A stretch of 64,000 bases of DNA from Okibacterium sp. HSC-33S16 (lineage in GTDB: Bacteria > Actinomycetota > Actinomycetes > Actinomycetales > Microbacteriaceae): positions 186,001 through 250,000 of the forward strand of contig NZ_JALJZZ010000002.1 of assembly GCF_024171565.1 (NCBI RefSeq), read 5' to 3'. The notes beneath the pieces were generated by a model that saw only the letters and a list, made by a program, of their open reading frames with translations, did not search any database and was not told the origin of the DNA. Each line of letters opens with the position of its first letter. Position 1 is the first letter of the stretch. A program made the position numbers and the translations under genes. Of this stretch, positions 1-8,230 are shown piece after piece.

Positions 1-711
1 CCTGACCGCAAGGTGCACTCGATGCTGTTCGACTACCAGGGGCTCCCGGAGGGCGGCCAGGGCTTCCTGCGTCTGCTGCACTTCGACAACGAGTCCGGCC
101 AGATGATGGTGCGCACCTATTCACCGTCGCTCGATCAGTACAACTCCGATGAGGCCAGCCTGCTCGGCCCGGTGGAGGACCCGTACATGTACCAGGACTT
201 CGAGGTCTCCTACGCGGACCTCGGTATCACCCCGGCGACCAAAACCTTGGCGACGGATGCCTTCAGCGCCGAAATCTTGACGGCTCACGACATCGCGTCG
301 TTCGCTGATGTGCCCAGTGGGTCTGTGCTGACGGCGACCTGGCCGCTCGAGGAGTTCGGTGAGCACGGGTGGTACGTACGCACCGCGGACCCGTTCGGTG
401 CCGTCGACTACTCGGCCGTGAGCCTCTTCAGGGTGATCGCCGCGGCGGAGGAGCCGGAACCCACGACACCGCCCGGCTCAGGTGGTGGCGGTACGCCGAT
501 TCCGGATCCGGCCGGTGATGGGGGAGCGACACCGATCGGGTCGGGCGCAACACCCGGCAAGGGCTCTGGCACGGCGAACACGGCCGACGGGTTGGCTCAC
601 TCCGGCTCGCCGATCGACGGAGGTGGTGCGGCCGCACTCAGTGGGCTCGCGCTCCTGCTCGCCGGGCTTGGGTTGCACCTGTTGCGGCGAGGGAAACGCC
701 AGCGGGTCTAG
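1..711 (+). CDS. C-terminal part of a cell-surface protein with a sorting-signal-like tail (partial)
   Basis: The frame is open to the left edge, so only the last ~236 residues are seen and the true start lies outside. The visible part has an extracellular-type region, then a Gly/Pro/Thr-rich linker (about residues 145-195 of the visible part), then LAHSG, a hydrophobic helix of about 17 residues and a basic tail (RRGKRQRV). That order is the layout of a sortase signal; LAHSG would be a variant of the LPXTG/LAXTG motif, with Ser in place of Thr. If it is not sorted, the tail would act as a simple membrane anchor. No catalytic domain is recognisable in the visible part. A strong hairpin follows the stop codon. 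Confidence 0.7.
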   Translation, partial: PDRKVHSMLFDYQGLPEGGQGFLRLLHFDNESGQMMVRTYSPSLDQYNSDEASLLGPVEDPYMYQDFEVSYADLGITPATKTLATDAFSAEILTAHDIASFADVPSGSVLTATWPLEEFGEHGWYVRTADPFGAVDYSAVSLFRVIAAAEEPEPTTPPGSGGGGTPIPDPAGDGGATPIGSGATPGKGSGTANTADGLAHSGSPIDGGGAAALSGLALLLAGLGLHLLRRGKRQRV

Positions 712-745
712 CGAGCCGTGCTGGTGTAGCTGGTCGCCAACCTCA

Positions 746-787
746 CAGGGTTCCTCGACGATGCCTCGCGCTCGTCGAGGAACCCTG
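746..787. terminator. Perfect 16-bp hairpin, probable terminator
   Basis: CAGGGTTCCTCGACGA (746-761) and its exact complement (772-787) flank a 10-nt loop, 35 nt after the surface-protein stop. No U-run follows, as is common in high-GC actinobacteria. The rest of 712-1065 holds no convincing gene. Confidence 0.65.
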
Positions 788-1029
788 TCTGCGGCCGAGC
801 GGTCCCATACCGTTGCTCGGGCGCTAATGGTCACGGAGGTGATTGCTCGGTCGATTTTGGTCGGAGAATCGCGAAGCTTTTGACCCTTTTAGTCCGGGCA
901 GCTGAGTGTCTGACCGTTACTGTCCGAGCAGGCGGTGCCGAGGAAACGCGCTGGCCGAGTCGTCGAGAGTACAGTGGCTGCCCCAGTAGAGGCCCGTTGT
1001 CAAGTGTTCGTGCCAAGTCCTTTCGGGGC

Positions 1030-1059
1030 TTGACCCTACCCCTGTCCCTCGCCGACAGT
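1030..1059 (+). promoter_or_regulatory. Possible promoter for a leaderless glycosyltransferase mRNA
   Basis: TTGACC (1030-1035) is followed 18 nt later by a weak -10, GACAGT (1054-1059), six bases before the ATG at 1066. No Shine-Dalgarno is visible before that ATG, which fits a leaderless transcript. The -10 match is poor. Confidence 0.3.
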
Positions 1060-1065
1060 AGCGGC

Positions 1066-2205
1066 ATGAGCACGAGTATCGACGCCGCTCCCGCCGTAGT
1101 GGCTCTCACAAACCGCGGACCCGACGACAGGTTCGCCCACCTGTTGAATTGTGCACTCGATGACGACCGGCTGGACGCCGAATACGTCCTCCCGCTCAAG
1201 TGGAAAAATTACCGGGCCGGCGACGTATTTGAGCTCACCGACTACCTCCTCACCATCGCGGAGTACCTCGACGTCACGGTCGTCGACGGGTCACCCGGGT
1301 CTGTCTTCGCGGCACACCACGCGTTGTGGGGAGACCTTGTGCGCCATGTTCAACCCGACGGCCCCAGCACTTCCAATGGAAAGGTCGCCGGCGTGCTCAC
1401 CGGTCTCCGTCTGGCCCGGCACCGTAAGGTGATCCTCGCCGATGACGACGTGCGCTACGACCACCGCGGGCTCATTCGAATGGTTGCGGAACTGCACAGT
1501 GCCGACCTTGTTCGCCCGCAGAACTATTTCACCGCCCTGCCGTGGCACGCCCGCTGGGACACCGCACGCAGCCTGCTCAATCGCGCGGTCGCCTCAGATT
1601 ATCCGGGCACGCTCGGTGTCAATCGCGATCTCGTTCTTGCGTTGGGCGGATATGACGGCGACGTGCTCTTCGAGAACCTTGAGCTGATCCGTACCGTCCG
1701 CGTCGGCGGAGGCCGTGTGCGCTGCGCCGATGACCTCTACGTCGGGCGAATCCCGCCACCCTCGGCTCACTTCGTCCGGCAGCGCATCCGGCAGGCATAC
1801 GACGACTTCGCGCAGCCCGGCCGGCTCGTGGTGGAGTTGGCCCTCCTGCCTTTGCTTGTCTGGAGTATTCACCGACCACAGCACCTGGCCGCGATCGCCG
1901 CCACGTTGCTCACCCTGGCCGAGTCGGGCAGGCAACGATCCGGCGGCTCACGGGTTTTCCCCGCAACGAGCGCGCTGTGGGCACCGGCCTGGCTCCTGGA
2001 ACGTGCGATCTGCGTGTGGCTTGCCGTTGGCGAGCGGATGCTTGGGGGAGCGAAATACGGCAAATCTCGCCTGAAAAAGGCGGCTAATTCGACGGCCGCG
2101 CTGCGGCAGAGGCTGGGGCGGGGCGACTCTGAGGCGCCCACATCTTTTGGGCGCGGGACGCGATTGACCGGGGTCGCGCGGTCACGCAAGCCCGGTTCGC
2201 CCTGA
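1066..2205 (+). CDS. Family 2-like glycosyltransferase
   Basis: 379 aa. Inverting nucleotide-sugar transferases of the GT-A fold bind the sugar nucleotide through an acidic DXD-type motif; here LADDDVRYD lies near residues 124-132, after an N-terminal Rossmann-like half beginning with VALTNRGPDDR. The C-terminal third has hydrophobic stretches (around 250-265 and near 310) that may be membrane-associated, and it ends in a basic tail. The frame stays open upstream to about 880, but that segment is not protein-like, and the ATG at 1066 matches the start of the conserved domain. It stands alone, so acceptor and product are unknown. A polyprenyl-type or cell-wall glycan role is possible but not shown. 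Confidence 0.7.
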   Translation: MSTSIDAAPAVVALTNRGPDDRFAHLLNCALDDDRLDAEYVLPLKWKNYRAGDVFELTDYLLTIAEYLDVTVVDGSPGSVFAAHHALWGDLVRHVQPDGPSTSNGKVAGVLTGLRLARHRKVILADDDVRYDHRGLIRMVAELHSADLVRPQNYFTALPWHARWDTARSLLNRAVASDYPGTLGVNRDLVLALGGYDGDVLFENLELIRTVRVGGGRVRCADDLYVGRIPPPSAHFVRQRIRQAYDDFAQPGRLVVELALLPLLVWSIHRPQHLAAIAATLLTLAESGRQRSGGSRVFPATSALWAPAWLLERAICVWLAVGERMLGGAKYGKSRLKKAANSTAALRQRLGRGDSEAPTSFGRGTRLTGVARSRKPGSP

Positions 2206-2251
2206 CGTCACCGAGCGTAGTCTGACCTCAGCTTTGTGAGGGGAGCCCTTT

Positions 2252-3172
2252 GTGACCGTCATCATCGCGTTCGTCGCGAACGTCCTCGTCGCGGTGGCCA
2301 AATCCGTGGCCGCATTCCTGACCGGGTCGGCGTCCATGGTGGCGGAAGCCGCCCACTCCTGGGCGGACGCCGGAAACGAAATCTTCCTGCTGATTGCGGA
2401 TCGCAGGTCGTCCAAGGAAAAAGACGACAGACATCCGCTCGGGTATGGACGCGAAGCGTGGGTGTGGTCACTCTTTGCGGCGGTGGGTATCTTCACGGCC
2501 GGTGCTGTTGTGTCGGTGATGCATGGCGTTTCGGAGCTGACCAATCCGGAGCCGGTGGAGTCTCCCGCGATTGCATACATCGTCCTTGCGGTGTCGTTTG
2601 TGCTCGAGGGGATATCGTTCACCCAGGCGTTGCGGCAGTCGCGGGCGAGTGCGCGCAAGCGTGAACTGTCGACCGTTCGGTTTGTGCTGACGAGTTCGAA
2701 TGCGACGCTGCGGGCCGTGTTTCTCGAGGATTTCGCGGCGCTCACCGGTCTGGTGATCGCGGCCGTGAGCATCTTCACGCATCAGGTGACCGGGGATGCG
2801 ATTTATGACGCGATCGGTTCGATTCTGATCGGCGTGCTGCTTGGCATCGTGGCGTTGATCCTCATCAACCAGAGCCGTCGGTTTCTGGTCGGCGCGAACT
2901 CGACGCCAGCCCTGCGGAACGCGGTCGGGCACGCCCTCCTGAACTCGCCGGATATTGAGCGGGTGACGTATCTGCACCTCGAGTTCATCGGTCCAGAGCG
3001 GCTTTACCTGGTCGCGGCGGTCGATCTCGCGGGTGATGCGGCGGAGTCGACGGTTGCCGAGCGCCTGCGACGGATCGAGCGGTCGATCGAGGAGCACGAC
3101 GGTATCGAAACGGCGATTCTGTCGCTCTCAGTGAATGACGAGGCATCGCTGGAGTTCGCGCCCGCCGAGTAG
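2252..3172 (+). CDS. Cation diffusion facilitator (CDF) metal efflux protein
   Basis: 306 aa. CDF proteins exchange cytoplasmic Zn2+, Fe2+, Mn2+ or Co2+ for protons. The family pattern is present: about six transmembrane helices, HSWADAGNE in TM2 (His35 and Asp39 are metal-site positions), the HPLGYGRE loop (61-68) and an acidic motif in TM5 (LEDFAAL, about residue 158). The last ~90 residues form the cytoplasmic dimerisation domain. The TM5 site reads ED rather than HD, so the metal cannot be assigned. The start is GTG with a GAGGGGAG ribosome site 9 nt upstream. It is transcribed alone, ahead of the MerR operon. Confidence 0.9.
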   Translation: MTVIIAFVANVLVAVAKSVAAFLTGSASMVAEAAHSWADAGNEIFLLIADRRSSKEKDDRHPLGYGREAWVWSLFAAVGIFTAGAVVSVMHGVSELTNPEPVESPAIAYIVLAVSFVLEGISFTQALRQSRASARKRELSTVRFVLTSSNATLRAVFLEDFAALTGLVIAAVSIFTHQVTGDAIYDAIGSILIGVLLGIVALILINQSRRFLVGANSTPALRNAVGHALLNSPDIERVTYLHLEFIGPERLYLVAAVDLAGDAAESTVAERLRRIERSIEEHDGIETAILSLSVNDEASLEFAPAE

Positions 3173-3197
3173 TGGGTCGGCAAAACCGACTCACCCC

Positions 3198-3236
3198 TTG
3201 ACTCGTCACTATCGGATAGTGCTACTATCCGATAGT
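3198..3236 (+). promoter_or_regulatory. MerR-type promoter with 19-bp spacer and overlapping 13-bp inverted repeat
   Basis: TTGACT (3198-3203) and TACTAT (3223-3228) are 19 bp apart, the long spacer typical of MerR-controlled promoters. A perfect inverted repeat, ACTATCGGATAGT (3208-3220) and ACTATCCGATAGT (3224-3236), spans the spacer, the -10 and the GTG start. Six bases separate the -10 from the GTG, so the mRNA should be leaderless. Confidence 0.8.
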
Positions 3237-3870
3237 GCGAATATCCGAACTAGCCAATCATGCTGGCGTTGCTCTGTCCGCTGTGAAGTACTACCAGCGA
3301 GAGGGGCTCTTGCCGGCCGGAGAACGGACGGCTCCCAACCAAGTTGCGTATAGCGGGGAGCACGTACAGCGCGTTCGGCTGATTCGCGCGCTATTGGAGA
3401 CCGGTGGGCTGTCGATTGCGGCCGCGAAAGACGTCATCTCCGCGCTGGATGCCAGCGATGCGCCTCTCTCGGAGACCTTCGAGGTCGCACAGCACGCCAT
3501 GAGCACGCCCCGTACCAAAGAGTCTGAGCCGAGCGAGTCCGCGCGGGCTCGCGTCGCGGCGATCGTCGTATCCCGTGGTTGGGCATTTAGTGCGGACAAC
3601 CCCGGCATTGACGCGGCCGCTCGAGCGCTGGATGGACTGAGTGCGATCGGTTTCGACGCGCCCGATGCCTATCTTGAGGCCTATGCGAGCGCGGCAGCCA
3701 GTGCCGCGGCGGCCGATCTCCGTGCACTTTCTGAGCGAACGAGCCGAGACGCCATCGCCGAGCTCATGGTCGTCGGCACCGTGTTGGGCGACCCGCTCTT
3801 TGCCGGACTGCGCCGCGTGGCGCACGAAGACGCCACCCATGAGATGTTCGCCACCCAGAGCCCGAAATGA
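3235..3870 (+). CDS. MerR-family transcriptional regulator
   Basis: 211 aa. The N-terminal winged-helix domain (about 1-70) starts directly with RISELANHAGVALSAVKYYQ and continues with the family signature REGLLPAGERT; the coiled dimerisation helix follows (LIRALLETGGLS). The C-terminal ~130 residues are a helical effector domain with no Cys cluster, so a small-molecule inducer is more likely than a metal. The GTG start lies inside its own operator, six bases after the -10, and no Shine-Dalgarno exists. Its stop overlaps the next ATG by 4 nt, so regulator, SDR and membrane protein form one autoregulated operon. Confidence 0.9.
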   Translation: MRISELANHAGVALSAVKYYQREGLLPAGERTAPNQVAYSGEHVQRVRLIRALLETGGLSIAAAKDVISALDASDAPLSETFEVAQHAMSTPRTKESEPSESARARVAAIVVSRGWAFSADNPGIDAAARALDGLSAIGFDAPDAYLEAYASAAASAAAADLRALSERTSRDAIAELMVVGTVLGDPLFAGLRRVAHEDATHEMFATQSPK

Positions 3871-4805
3871 GCCCGTCCATGCCAACTGCAACACATGTCG
3901 TTCTCGGCGCCAACGGCATCATCGGCCGTGAAACTGTCACGAGCCTCCTCAAAAAGGGCCACCCCGTGAAATCCGTTGGTCGTCGACCGTCCTCTATCGA
4001 CGGCGCGGTTTCCGTCATTGCCGATCTGCTTGATCAGACCGACGTCTCCCGAGCTCTCGACGGCACGAAGGTCGCCTATCTGGTCGCCGGACTGCCGTAC
4101 TCCTCGCGGGTCTGGGCAGAGCAGTGGCCCGTCATTCTGCGTAATACCATTCATGCCGCGCTTCAGCACGGCACACACTTGGTCTACTTCGACAATGTGT
4201 ACGCCTACGGGCGCGTCACCGGCTCGATGACCGAGAGCACCCCGATTCTGCCGTCAAGTAGAAAGGGGCGTGCGCGTGCAGCCGCGCTCCACCTCCTGAC
4301 CGAAGGGGTGACGCGGGGGCTCACCGTGACGATCGGACGCAGTGCCGACTTTTACGGTCCCGGAGCGTCGACAAGTGTCTTCAATACCTTCGCCCTCGAC
4401 AAAATTGCGGCGGGTAAAACCGCCACCTGGCTCTACGACGCCGATCAGCCGCATTCGCTCTCCTACACGCCAGACATCGGCAACGCTCTCACCATTCTCG
4501 GTACCGATGATCGCGCACGAGGACAGACCTGGCACCTCCCCACCGCTCCCGCGCTCACCGGTCGCGAATACCTCATGCTCGCCGCGGACGATGAGGCCAG
4601 GATGTCGGTGATGAGCTCGACCACCATGCGGATCGGAGCGCTCTTCAACGGCTCCGCACGCGAGACGCTCGAGATGGATTATCAGTACACGTCGCCGTAC
4701 CTATTCGACTCGCAGCTATTTGAAGGAACTTTCGGTATCCACCCCACGCCGACAGCGGACGGCATCGCGGCGGTGTTGTCCAACACTCCGTCACCATTTC
4801 GATGA
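3867..4805 (+). CDS. NAD(P)-binding epimerase/reductase-like protein (extended SDR)
   Basis: 312 aa. The N-terminal Rossmann motif GANGIIG (about 14-20), then VKSVGRR, marks an atypical extended SDR of the NAD-dependent epimerase/dehydratase type. The segment YFDNVYAYG (about 108-116) is the position where these enzymes carry the Tyr-based active site. The start ATG overlaps the MerR stop (ATGA); a second ATG lies at 3879. It is co-expressed with the MerR regulator and the membrane protein downstream. Substrate unknown; such MerR-linked SDRs often act on electrophiles or quinones, but nothing here shows that. Confidence 0.8.
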   Translation: MSPSMPTATHVVLGANGIIGRETVTSLLKKGHPVKSVGRRPSSIDGAVSVIADLLDQTDVSRALDGTKVAYLVAGLPYSSRVWAEQWPVILRNTIHAALQHGTHLVYFDNVYAYGRVTGSMTESTPILPSSRKGRARAAALHLLTEGVTRGLTVTIGRSADFYGPGASTSVFNTFALDKIAAGKTATWLYDADQPHSLSYTPDIGNALTILGTDDRARGQTWHLPTAPALTGREYLMLAADDEARMSVMSSTTMRIGALFNGSARETLEMDYQYTSPYLFDSQLFEGTFGIHPTPTADGIAAVLSNTPSPFR

Positions 4806-5779
4806 CTGCCGCCCTTCGCCGCGCCTTCGCGTGGCATCCGCCTCTCATGACGGTCGCCGCGTTCATGATTCTGTGTGCGGCGCTGTGCGCCGCAGCCATC
4901 ACTTTTGATCCCCGTGAAATACTCGGTGCGCCCGCATGGGCGAAACCGTTGAAATTCTGCTTATCGATCCTTCTCTATACGGTTACGTGGGCATGGCTCA
5001 TCGCCCACCTTCCGCGGTGGCGGCGGTTCGCGCGCGGGCTCGGCACTGTGATCGCCGTCACCCTGCTCACTGAGCAAGTGCTCATTGTGTGGGCGGCGGC
5101 AACCGGAACGACCAGTCACTTCAACGTCTCCACCGGCCCGCACGCGATCGTCTGGGCCACCATGGCTGTCTCGATCACAGTCATGTACCTCTGTACCTTC
5201 ATCACGTCAGCCGCAGTCTTTTTCCTCCGTCTCCCTTCGCCAGCAATCACCTTCGCGGTGCGTGCGGGAGCGATCATCGCGCTGTTTGGAATCGGTATCG
5301 CGTTCTTAATGACGGCACCGACGTCGGCGCAAATCACGGCGCCGACCGGAATCTATGGTGCTCATTCCGTCGGCGTCGACGACGGAGGACCCGGCGTCCC
5401 GATTCTCGGCTGGAGCACTACGGCGGGCGACTACCGTGTCGCGCACTTTGTCGGCATGCACGCGTTGCAGGTTCTGCCGCTCATCGCGTTGACGCTCCAA
5501 CTAGTGGCGCGCCGCGTTACTCATCTGTCTGCCGCGTCCCTGCAGCTCCGGCTCACCGTCGTCGCCGCGGTCGTGTACGCCGCGGCGACCGTCCTCCTCA
5601 CGCTCCAAGCAGCACTGGGCGAATCGGTCATGCGGCCATCCGGGGCGATACTGGTCGCCGGGTGGGCATTGATCTGCTGCGGTGCGATCGCGGCAATCGC
5701 AGTCGTTGTTGCGGCGTTGCGGACGCCGGTCCAGACCGACGCGACGGCAAGATTCGAACTTGCGAATAACGGGTTATGA
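4802..5779 (+). CDS. Polytopic membrane protein of unknown function
   Basis: 325 aa, with about eight predicted transmembrane helices spread over the whole length (for example near 18-38, 55-70, 80-98, 115-145, 155-175, 215-235, 250-270 and 280-303). I do not recognise the family with certainty. Conserved-looking features are PAWAKPLKFCLS after TM1 and HFVGMHALQVLPL near residues 216-228, which place polar residues next to or inside membrane segments. The ATG overlaps the preceding stop by 4 nt, so it is the third gene of the MerR operon. Its last 41 bases are antisense to the tRNA gene at 5739-5812. Confidence 0.8.
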   Translation: MTAALRRAFAWHPPLMTVAAFMILCAALCAAAITFDPREILGAPAWAKPLKFCLSILLYTVTWAWLIAHLPRWRRFARGLGTVIAVTLLTEQVLIVWAAATGTTSHFNVSTGPHAIVWATMAVSITVMYLCTFITSAAVFFLRLPSPAITFAVRAGAIIALFGIGIAFLMTAPTSAQITAPTGIYGAHSVGVDDGGPGVPILGWSTTAGDYRVAHFVGMHALQVLPLIALTLQLVARRVTHLSAASLQLRLTVVAAVVYAAATVLLTLQAALGESVMRPSGAILVAGWALICCGAIAAIAVVVAALRTPVQTDATARFELANNGL

Positions 5780-5812
5780 GTCCGTTCCCTTGGACCACTT
5801 GGGTACGCCGCG
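5739..5812 (-). tRNA. tRNA with CAT anticodon (Met or lysidine-Ile type), unusual
   Basis: On the minus strand a full cloverleaf can be drawn: acceptor CGCGGCG/CGTCGCG (one G-U pair), TA at 8-9, D stem CCC/GGG, anticodon loop CTCATAA (U33, CAT), 5-nt variable loop, T arm GCAAG-TTCGAAT-CTTGC. Odd points: an A-C mismatch closes the anticodon stem, the discriminator is U rather than A, and CCA is not encoded. It lies one base after the encoded CCA of the second tRNA and overlaps the 3' end of the membrane-protein gene antisense. Confidence 0.6.
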
Positions 5813-5813
5813 G

Positions 5814-5884
5814 TGGACGCGATGACGGGAGTCGAACCCGTTTGAACGGTTGTGCGGACCGTTTCCGTACCCTTCGGCACCGCG
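5814..5884 (-). tRNA. Divergent tRNA-Cys-like gene (GCA anticodon)
   Basis: The acceptor CGCGGTG/CATCGCG, T arm ACGGG-TTCGACT-CCCGT, discriminator U and encoded CCA (5816-5814) are visible; U73 with a GCA anticodon are tRNA-Cys identity elements. Oddities: loop CCGCACA has C instead of U33, the D arm (CCG/CGG) follows the acceptor without the normal two-base linker, and the anticodon stem can extend to 6 bp. The acceptor is nearly identical to that of its neighbour. It may be a specialised or decaying tRNA. Confidence 0.45.
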
Positions 5885-5894
5885 ACTCACAACG

Positions 5895-5923
5895 AGGCTA
5901 TGAACTGAGTTTGCCCCACGCAA
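5895..5923 (-). promoter_or_regulatory. Promoter of the two tRNA genes
   Basis: On the minus strand TTGCGT (5923-5918) is followed after exactly 17 bp by TAGCCT (5900-5895), 10 bp ahead of the first tRNA base at 5884. It supports transcription of the pair. Nothing else is recognised between 5924 and 6194. Confidence 0.55.
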
Positions 5924-6194
5924 GAGATGTGTCGCCGTCTTACGCCGGATGTCGTCACAGACGTCGGGCGTCAACCTTCGCCTCTTCTTGATGACGGCAG
6001 GCCTTCGTCACGGGACTGACTCAGCGCGCCAGCATGGGCGCTGAGTCGAACGACAGCAGGTGCCGTCTACCAGGCCACAGGCACCTACTCGACGCGGGAC
6101 AGGCTGCTGCTCCCGGGCAGAAAGGTTGCCGTAGCTCTGCGGCATCTGCGCTGACGGCACAGGCTGGACCGCTCAACATGGCTAGGCTGGCCAG

Positions 6195-6560
6195 ATGGAC
6201 GAGGAGCTTGTCGGTCGGGTCGTCATGGCGCTCATCCTGATCGCCGGCGGAACCGTCGTGCTGGCGGTGGCACGCGCCACAGCGAGCGCACGAATTGGTC
6301 GGAACCCGATCGCAGGCATTCGGATTCCGGCGACTATGGCCAGCGACGAGGCCTGGCTGGTCGCTCACCGGGCTGCAGAGCGCCATACGACACTCGGGGC
6401 CTGGTGTGCCTTCGCCAGTGTGATTCCGGCGATACTTCCTGTTCCCTTTGGAGTTGCGGTTGTCTCGATCTTGGTCGGGTCGATCGCGATGATGGTTTTG
6501 GTGCTGATCGGTGCGGCGGTTGGTGCCCGAGCGGCCCGGGGTCTGAGCTCCGAGAACTGA
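6195..6560 (+). CDS. SdpI-family small membrane protein
   Basis: 121 aa. The core IGRNPIAGIRIPATMASDEA, followed by WLVAHRAAER, matches the SdpI/YhfL family pattern (GIRTPATLxSDExWxxAHR). Three hydrophobic helices are visible: about 8-27, 68-85 and 88-108. SdpI of Bacillus is an immunity protein against the SdpC toxin and a signalling partner of SdpR; most actinobacterial homologues have no known role. No toxin or SdpR-like regulator is adjacent, so immunity is not supported here. It is transcribed alone towards the convergent arr gene. Confidence 0.85.
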   Translation: MDEELVGRVVMALILIAGGTVVLAVARATASARIGRNPIAGIRIPATMASDEAWLVAHRAAERHTTLGAWCAFASVIPAILPVPFGVAVVSILVGSIAMMVLVLIGAAVGARAARGLSSEN

Positions 6561-6588
6561 GAATCCAGTCGCGTCTCTAGCCCGCGCG

Positions 6589-7014
6589 TCAGTCGTAGAT
6601 GACGTTCTTGCCTTCCCGCTCCAGCTTCGCAAGCCCATCCCGCATGGACTGGATCTGATCGGCCGTGTGGCCCGCCCAATCGATGAGCTCACCGACCACC
6701 TTGACCGGGTCCTTGGTACGGAACGACCGCGTCGGGTTGCCGGGAAACCTCTTGTCCGTCACGTTCGGGTCATCCTCGATTTCACCCGTCGGCTCCACGA
6801 GGTAGATACGACCGGGTCCGTCGCCCGCCGCCAGTTCGGCGCCCCAGGCCGCGGCGTCGAGCGTCTTCGTCATGTAGACGTGGTTCGCCGTGCGCCCGCC
6901 GCCGTAGTTTGACTGCCGTCCGGGAACAAGAAGATCACCCACGGTCAAATCGGCTTTGGTTCCGTGGAGCATCGCTCCCGACTCGTGCACCTCAAAAGGC
7001 TTCAGCGGACTCAT
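6589..7014 (-). CDS. arr: Rifampicin ADP-ribosyltransferase (Arr)
   Basis: 141 aa. Arr transfers ADP-ribose from NAD+ to the C23 hydroxyl of rifamycins and so gives rifampicin resistance. The protein follows the mycobacterial Arr pattern throughout: KPFEVHESGAMLHGTKADL, then GDLLVPGRQSNY, ANHVYMTKTLDAAAWGAELA, RIYLVEPTG, EDDPNVTDKRFPGNPTRSFR and the C-terminal NVIYD. The start at 7014 is chosen because GGAGG lies 8 nt upstream and the product then has the normal family length; two upstream in-frame starts (7029, 7071) would add residues not found in the family. It is divergent from the quinone oxidoreductase gene. Confidence 0.93.
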   Translation of the reverse strand: MSPLKPFEVHESGAMLHGTKADLTVGDLLVPGRQSNYGGGRTANHVYMTKTLDAAAWGAELAAGDGPGRIYLVEPTGEIEDDPNVTDKRFPGNPTRSFRTKDPVKVVGELIDWAGHTADQIQSMRDGLAKLEREGKNVIYD

Positions 7015-7202
7015 ACTCGACGCCTCCATCCGACTCGATTCAGAATCGTAACCGGCGGGACGGCTCGACACTAGAGCGCGGCCTGATGCGAACGGCTGGA
7101 TCGATCAACCCCCGTGCTGCCCACCGATATGCGTGTGACCATGGAGGAGGAACGGCGCATACGATCGACGCCGCATCGGAGGGACGTTCAGTGGGAGAAA
7201 CT

Positions 7203-8180
7203 ATGAGGGTCATCGAGTATCAGGGCGCAGGCGGGCCCGAGATTATGCGTGTCGTGGACCGCCCACGACCTGAACCGGCCGCGGGCGAAGTACAGATTCG
7301 AGTCGCCGCCGCCGGACTCAACCGCGCTGACGTGCAACAGCGGCTGGGCGTCTACCCACCGCCTCCCGGTGCCTCCGACATCCCCGGGCTGGAGGTGTCC
7401 GGCACGATCGAAGCCCTCGGCGACGGCGTCACCGGGTTCAAGTTGGGCGCCGAGGTCTGTGCCCTCCTCGCCGGTGGCGGATACGCCGAGTACGTCGCCG
7501 TCCCGACTGGCCAGGTGCTTCCCGTCCCGGCGAACACCACGCTGATCGACGCCGCGGCCCTGCCCGAAGTCACGAGCACCGTCTGGTCCAACCTCTTCAT
7601 GAACGCCCACGTTAGCCACGGTGACTGGGTCCTCATCCACGGCGGTGCCGGTGGCATCGGCACGATGGCAACCCAACTCGTCGCCGCGTTCGGCGCCCAC
7701 CCCGTCGTCACGGCGGGCAGCGCCGAGAAGCTCGACTACTGCCGCACCTTCGGAGCCGAAGCCGGCATCAACTACCGCGACGAAGACTTCGTCGAACGCA
7801 TCCGCGAGATCTCCGACGGGCATGGCGCGGACGTCATCCTCGACGTGATTGGCGCGAAATACCTTGACCGCAACATCCGCTCCCTCGCGCTCGGCGGCCG
7901 CCTCGTCATCATCGGATTGCAGGGCGGAGCCAAAGCCGAACTCGACCTCGGCTACCTGATGTCACACCGTCAGAGCGTCGCCGGGACGACACTTCGTGCT
8001 CGTCCGGCTGCCGAGAAGGCGCTCATCGTTTCCGAGGTTGCCCAGCACGTCTGGCCGCTGATCGAAGTGGGAACCGTCCGCGCCGCTGTCGAGGCGCGCT
8101 ACCCGCTCGAGCAGGTCGCCGCGGCGCACCAGCACTTCGATTCCGGAAACCACACCGGCAAGATCCTCCTGACGATCTAA
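7203..8180 (+). CDS. NAD(P)H:quinone oxidoreductase (PIG3-like, zinc-independent MDR)
   Basis: 325 aa. These medium-chain reductases reduce quinones or other electrophiles with NADPH. Visible are the N-terminal MRVIEYQGAGGPEIM, the family signature AAAGLNRADVQQRLGVYPPP (about 44-63), GLEVSG, the nucleotide-binding motif HGGAGGIGTMATQL (near 148-160) and the SAEKL segment after it. The zinc ligands of alcohol dehydrogenases are absent, as expected. ATG 7203 is preceded by GGGAG at 5-nt spacing; an in-frame GTG at 7191 is less likely. It converges with the XRE regulator at 8231-9055. Confidence 0.9.
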   Translation: MRVIEYQGAGGPEIMRVVDRPRPEPAAGEVQIRVAAAGLNRADVQQRLGVYPPPPGASDIPGLEVSGTIEALGDGVTGFKLGAEVCALLAGGGYAEYVAVPTGQVLPVPANTTLIDAAALPEVTSTVWSNLFMNAHVSHGDWVLIHGGAGGIGTMATQLVAAFGAHPVVTAGSAEKLDYCRTFGAEAGINYRDEDFVERIREISDGHGADVILDVIGAKYLDRNIRSLALGGRLVIIGLQGGAKAELDLGYLMSHRQSVAGTTLRARPAAEKALIVSEVAQHVWPLIEVGTVRAAVEARYPLEQVAAAHQHFDSGNHTGKILLTI

Positions 8181-8230
8181 CGAATTAATCAATCAAACGG
8201 ATGCCACGGGGCGCGTTGCGGTTCCCTTCT

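Noticed and set aside
5089-5769. A 226-codon frame overlapping the membrane protein
   Set aside because: Same-strand shifted frame within the hydrophobic gene; the alternative product is Arg-rich and has no family pattern.
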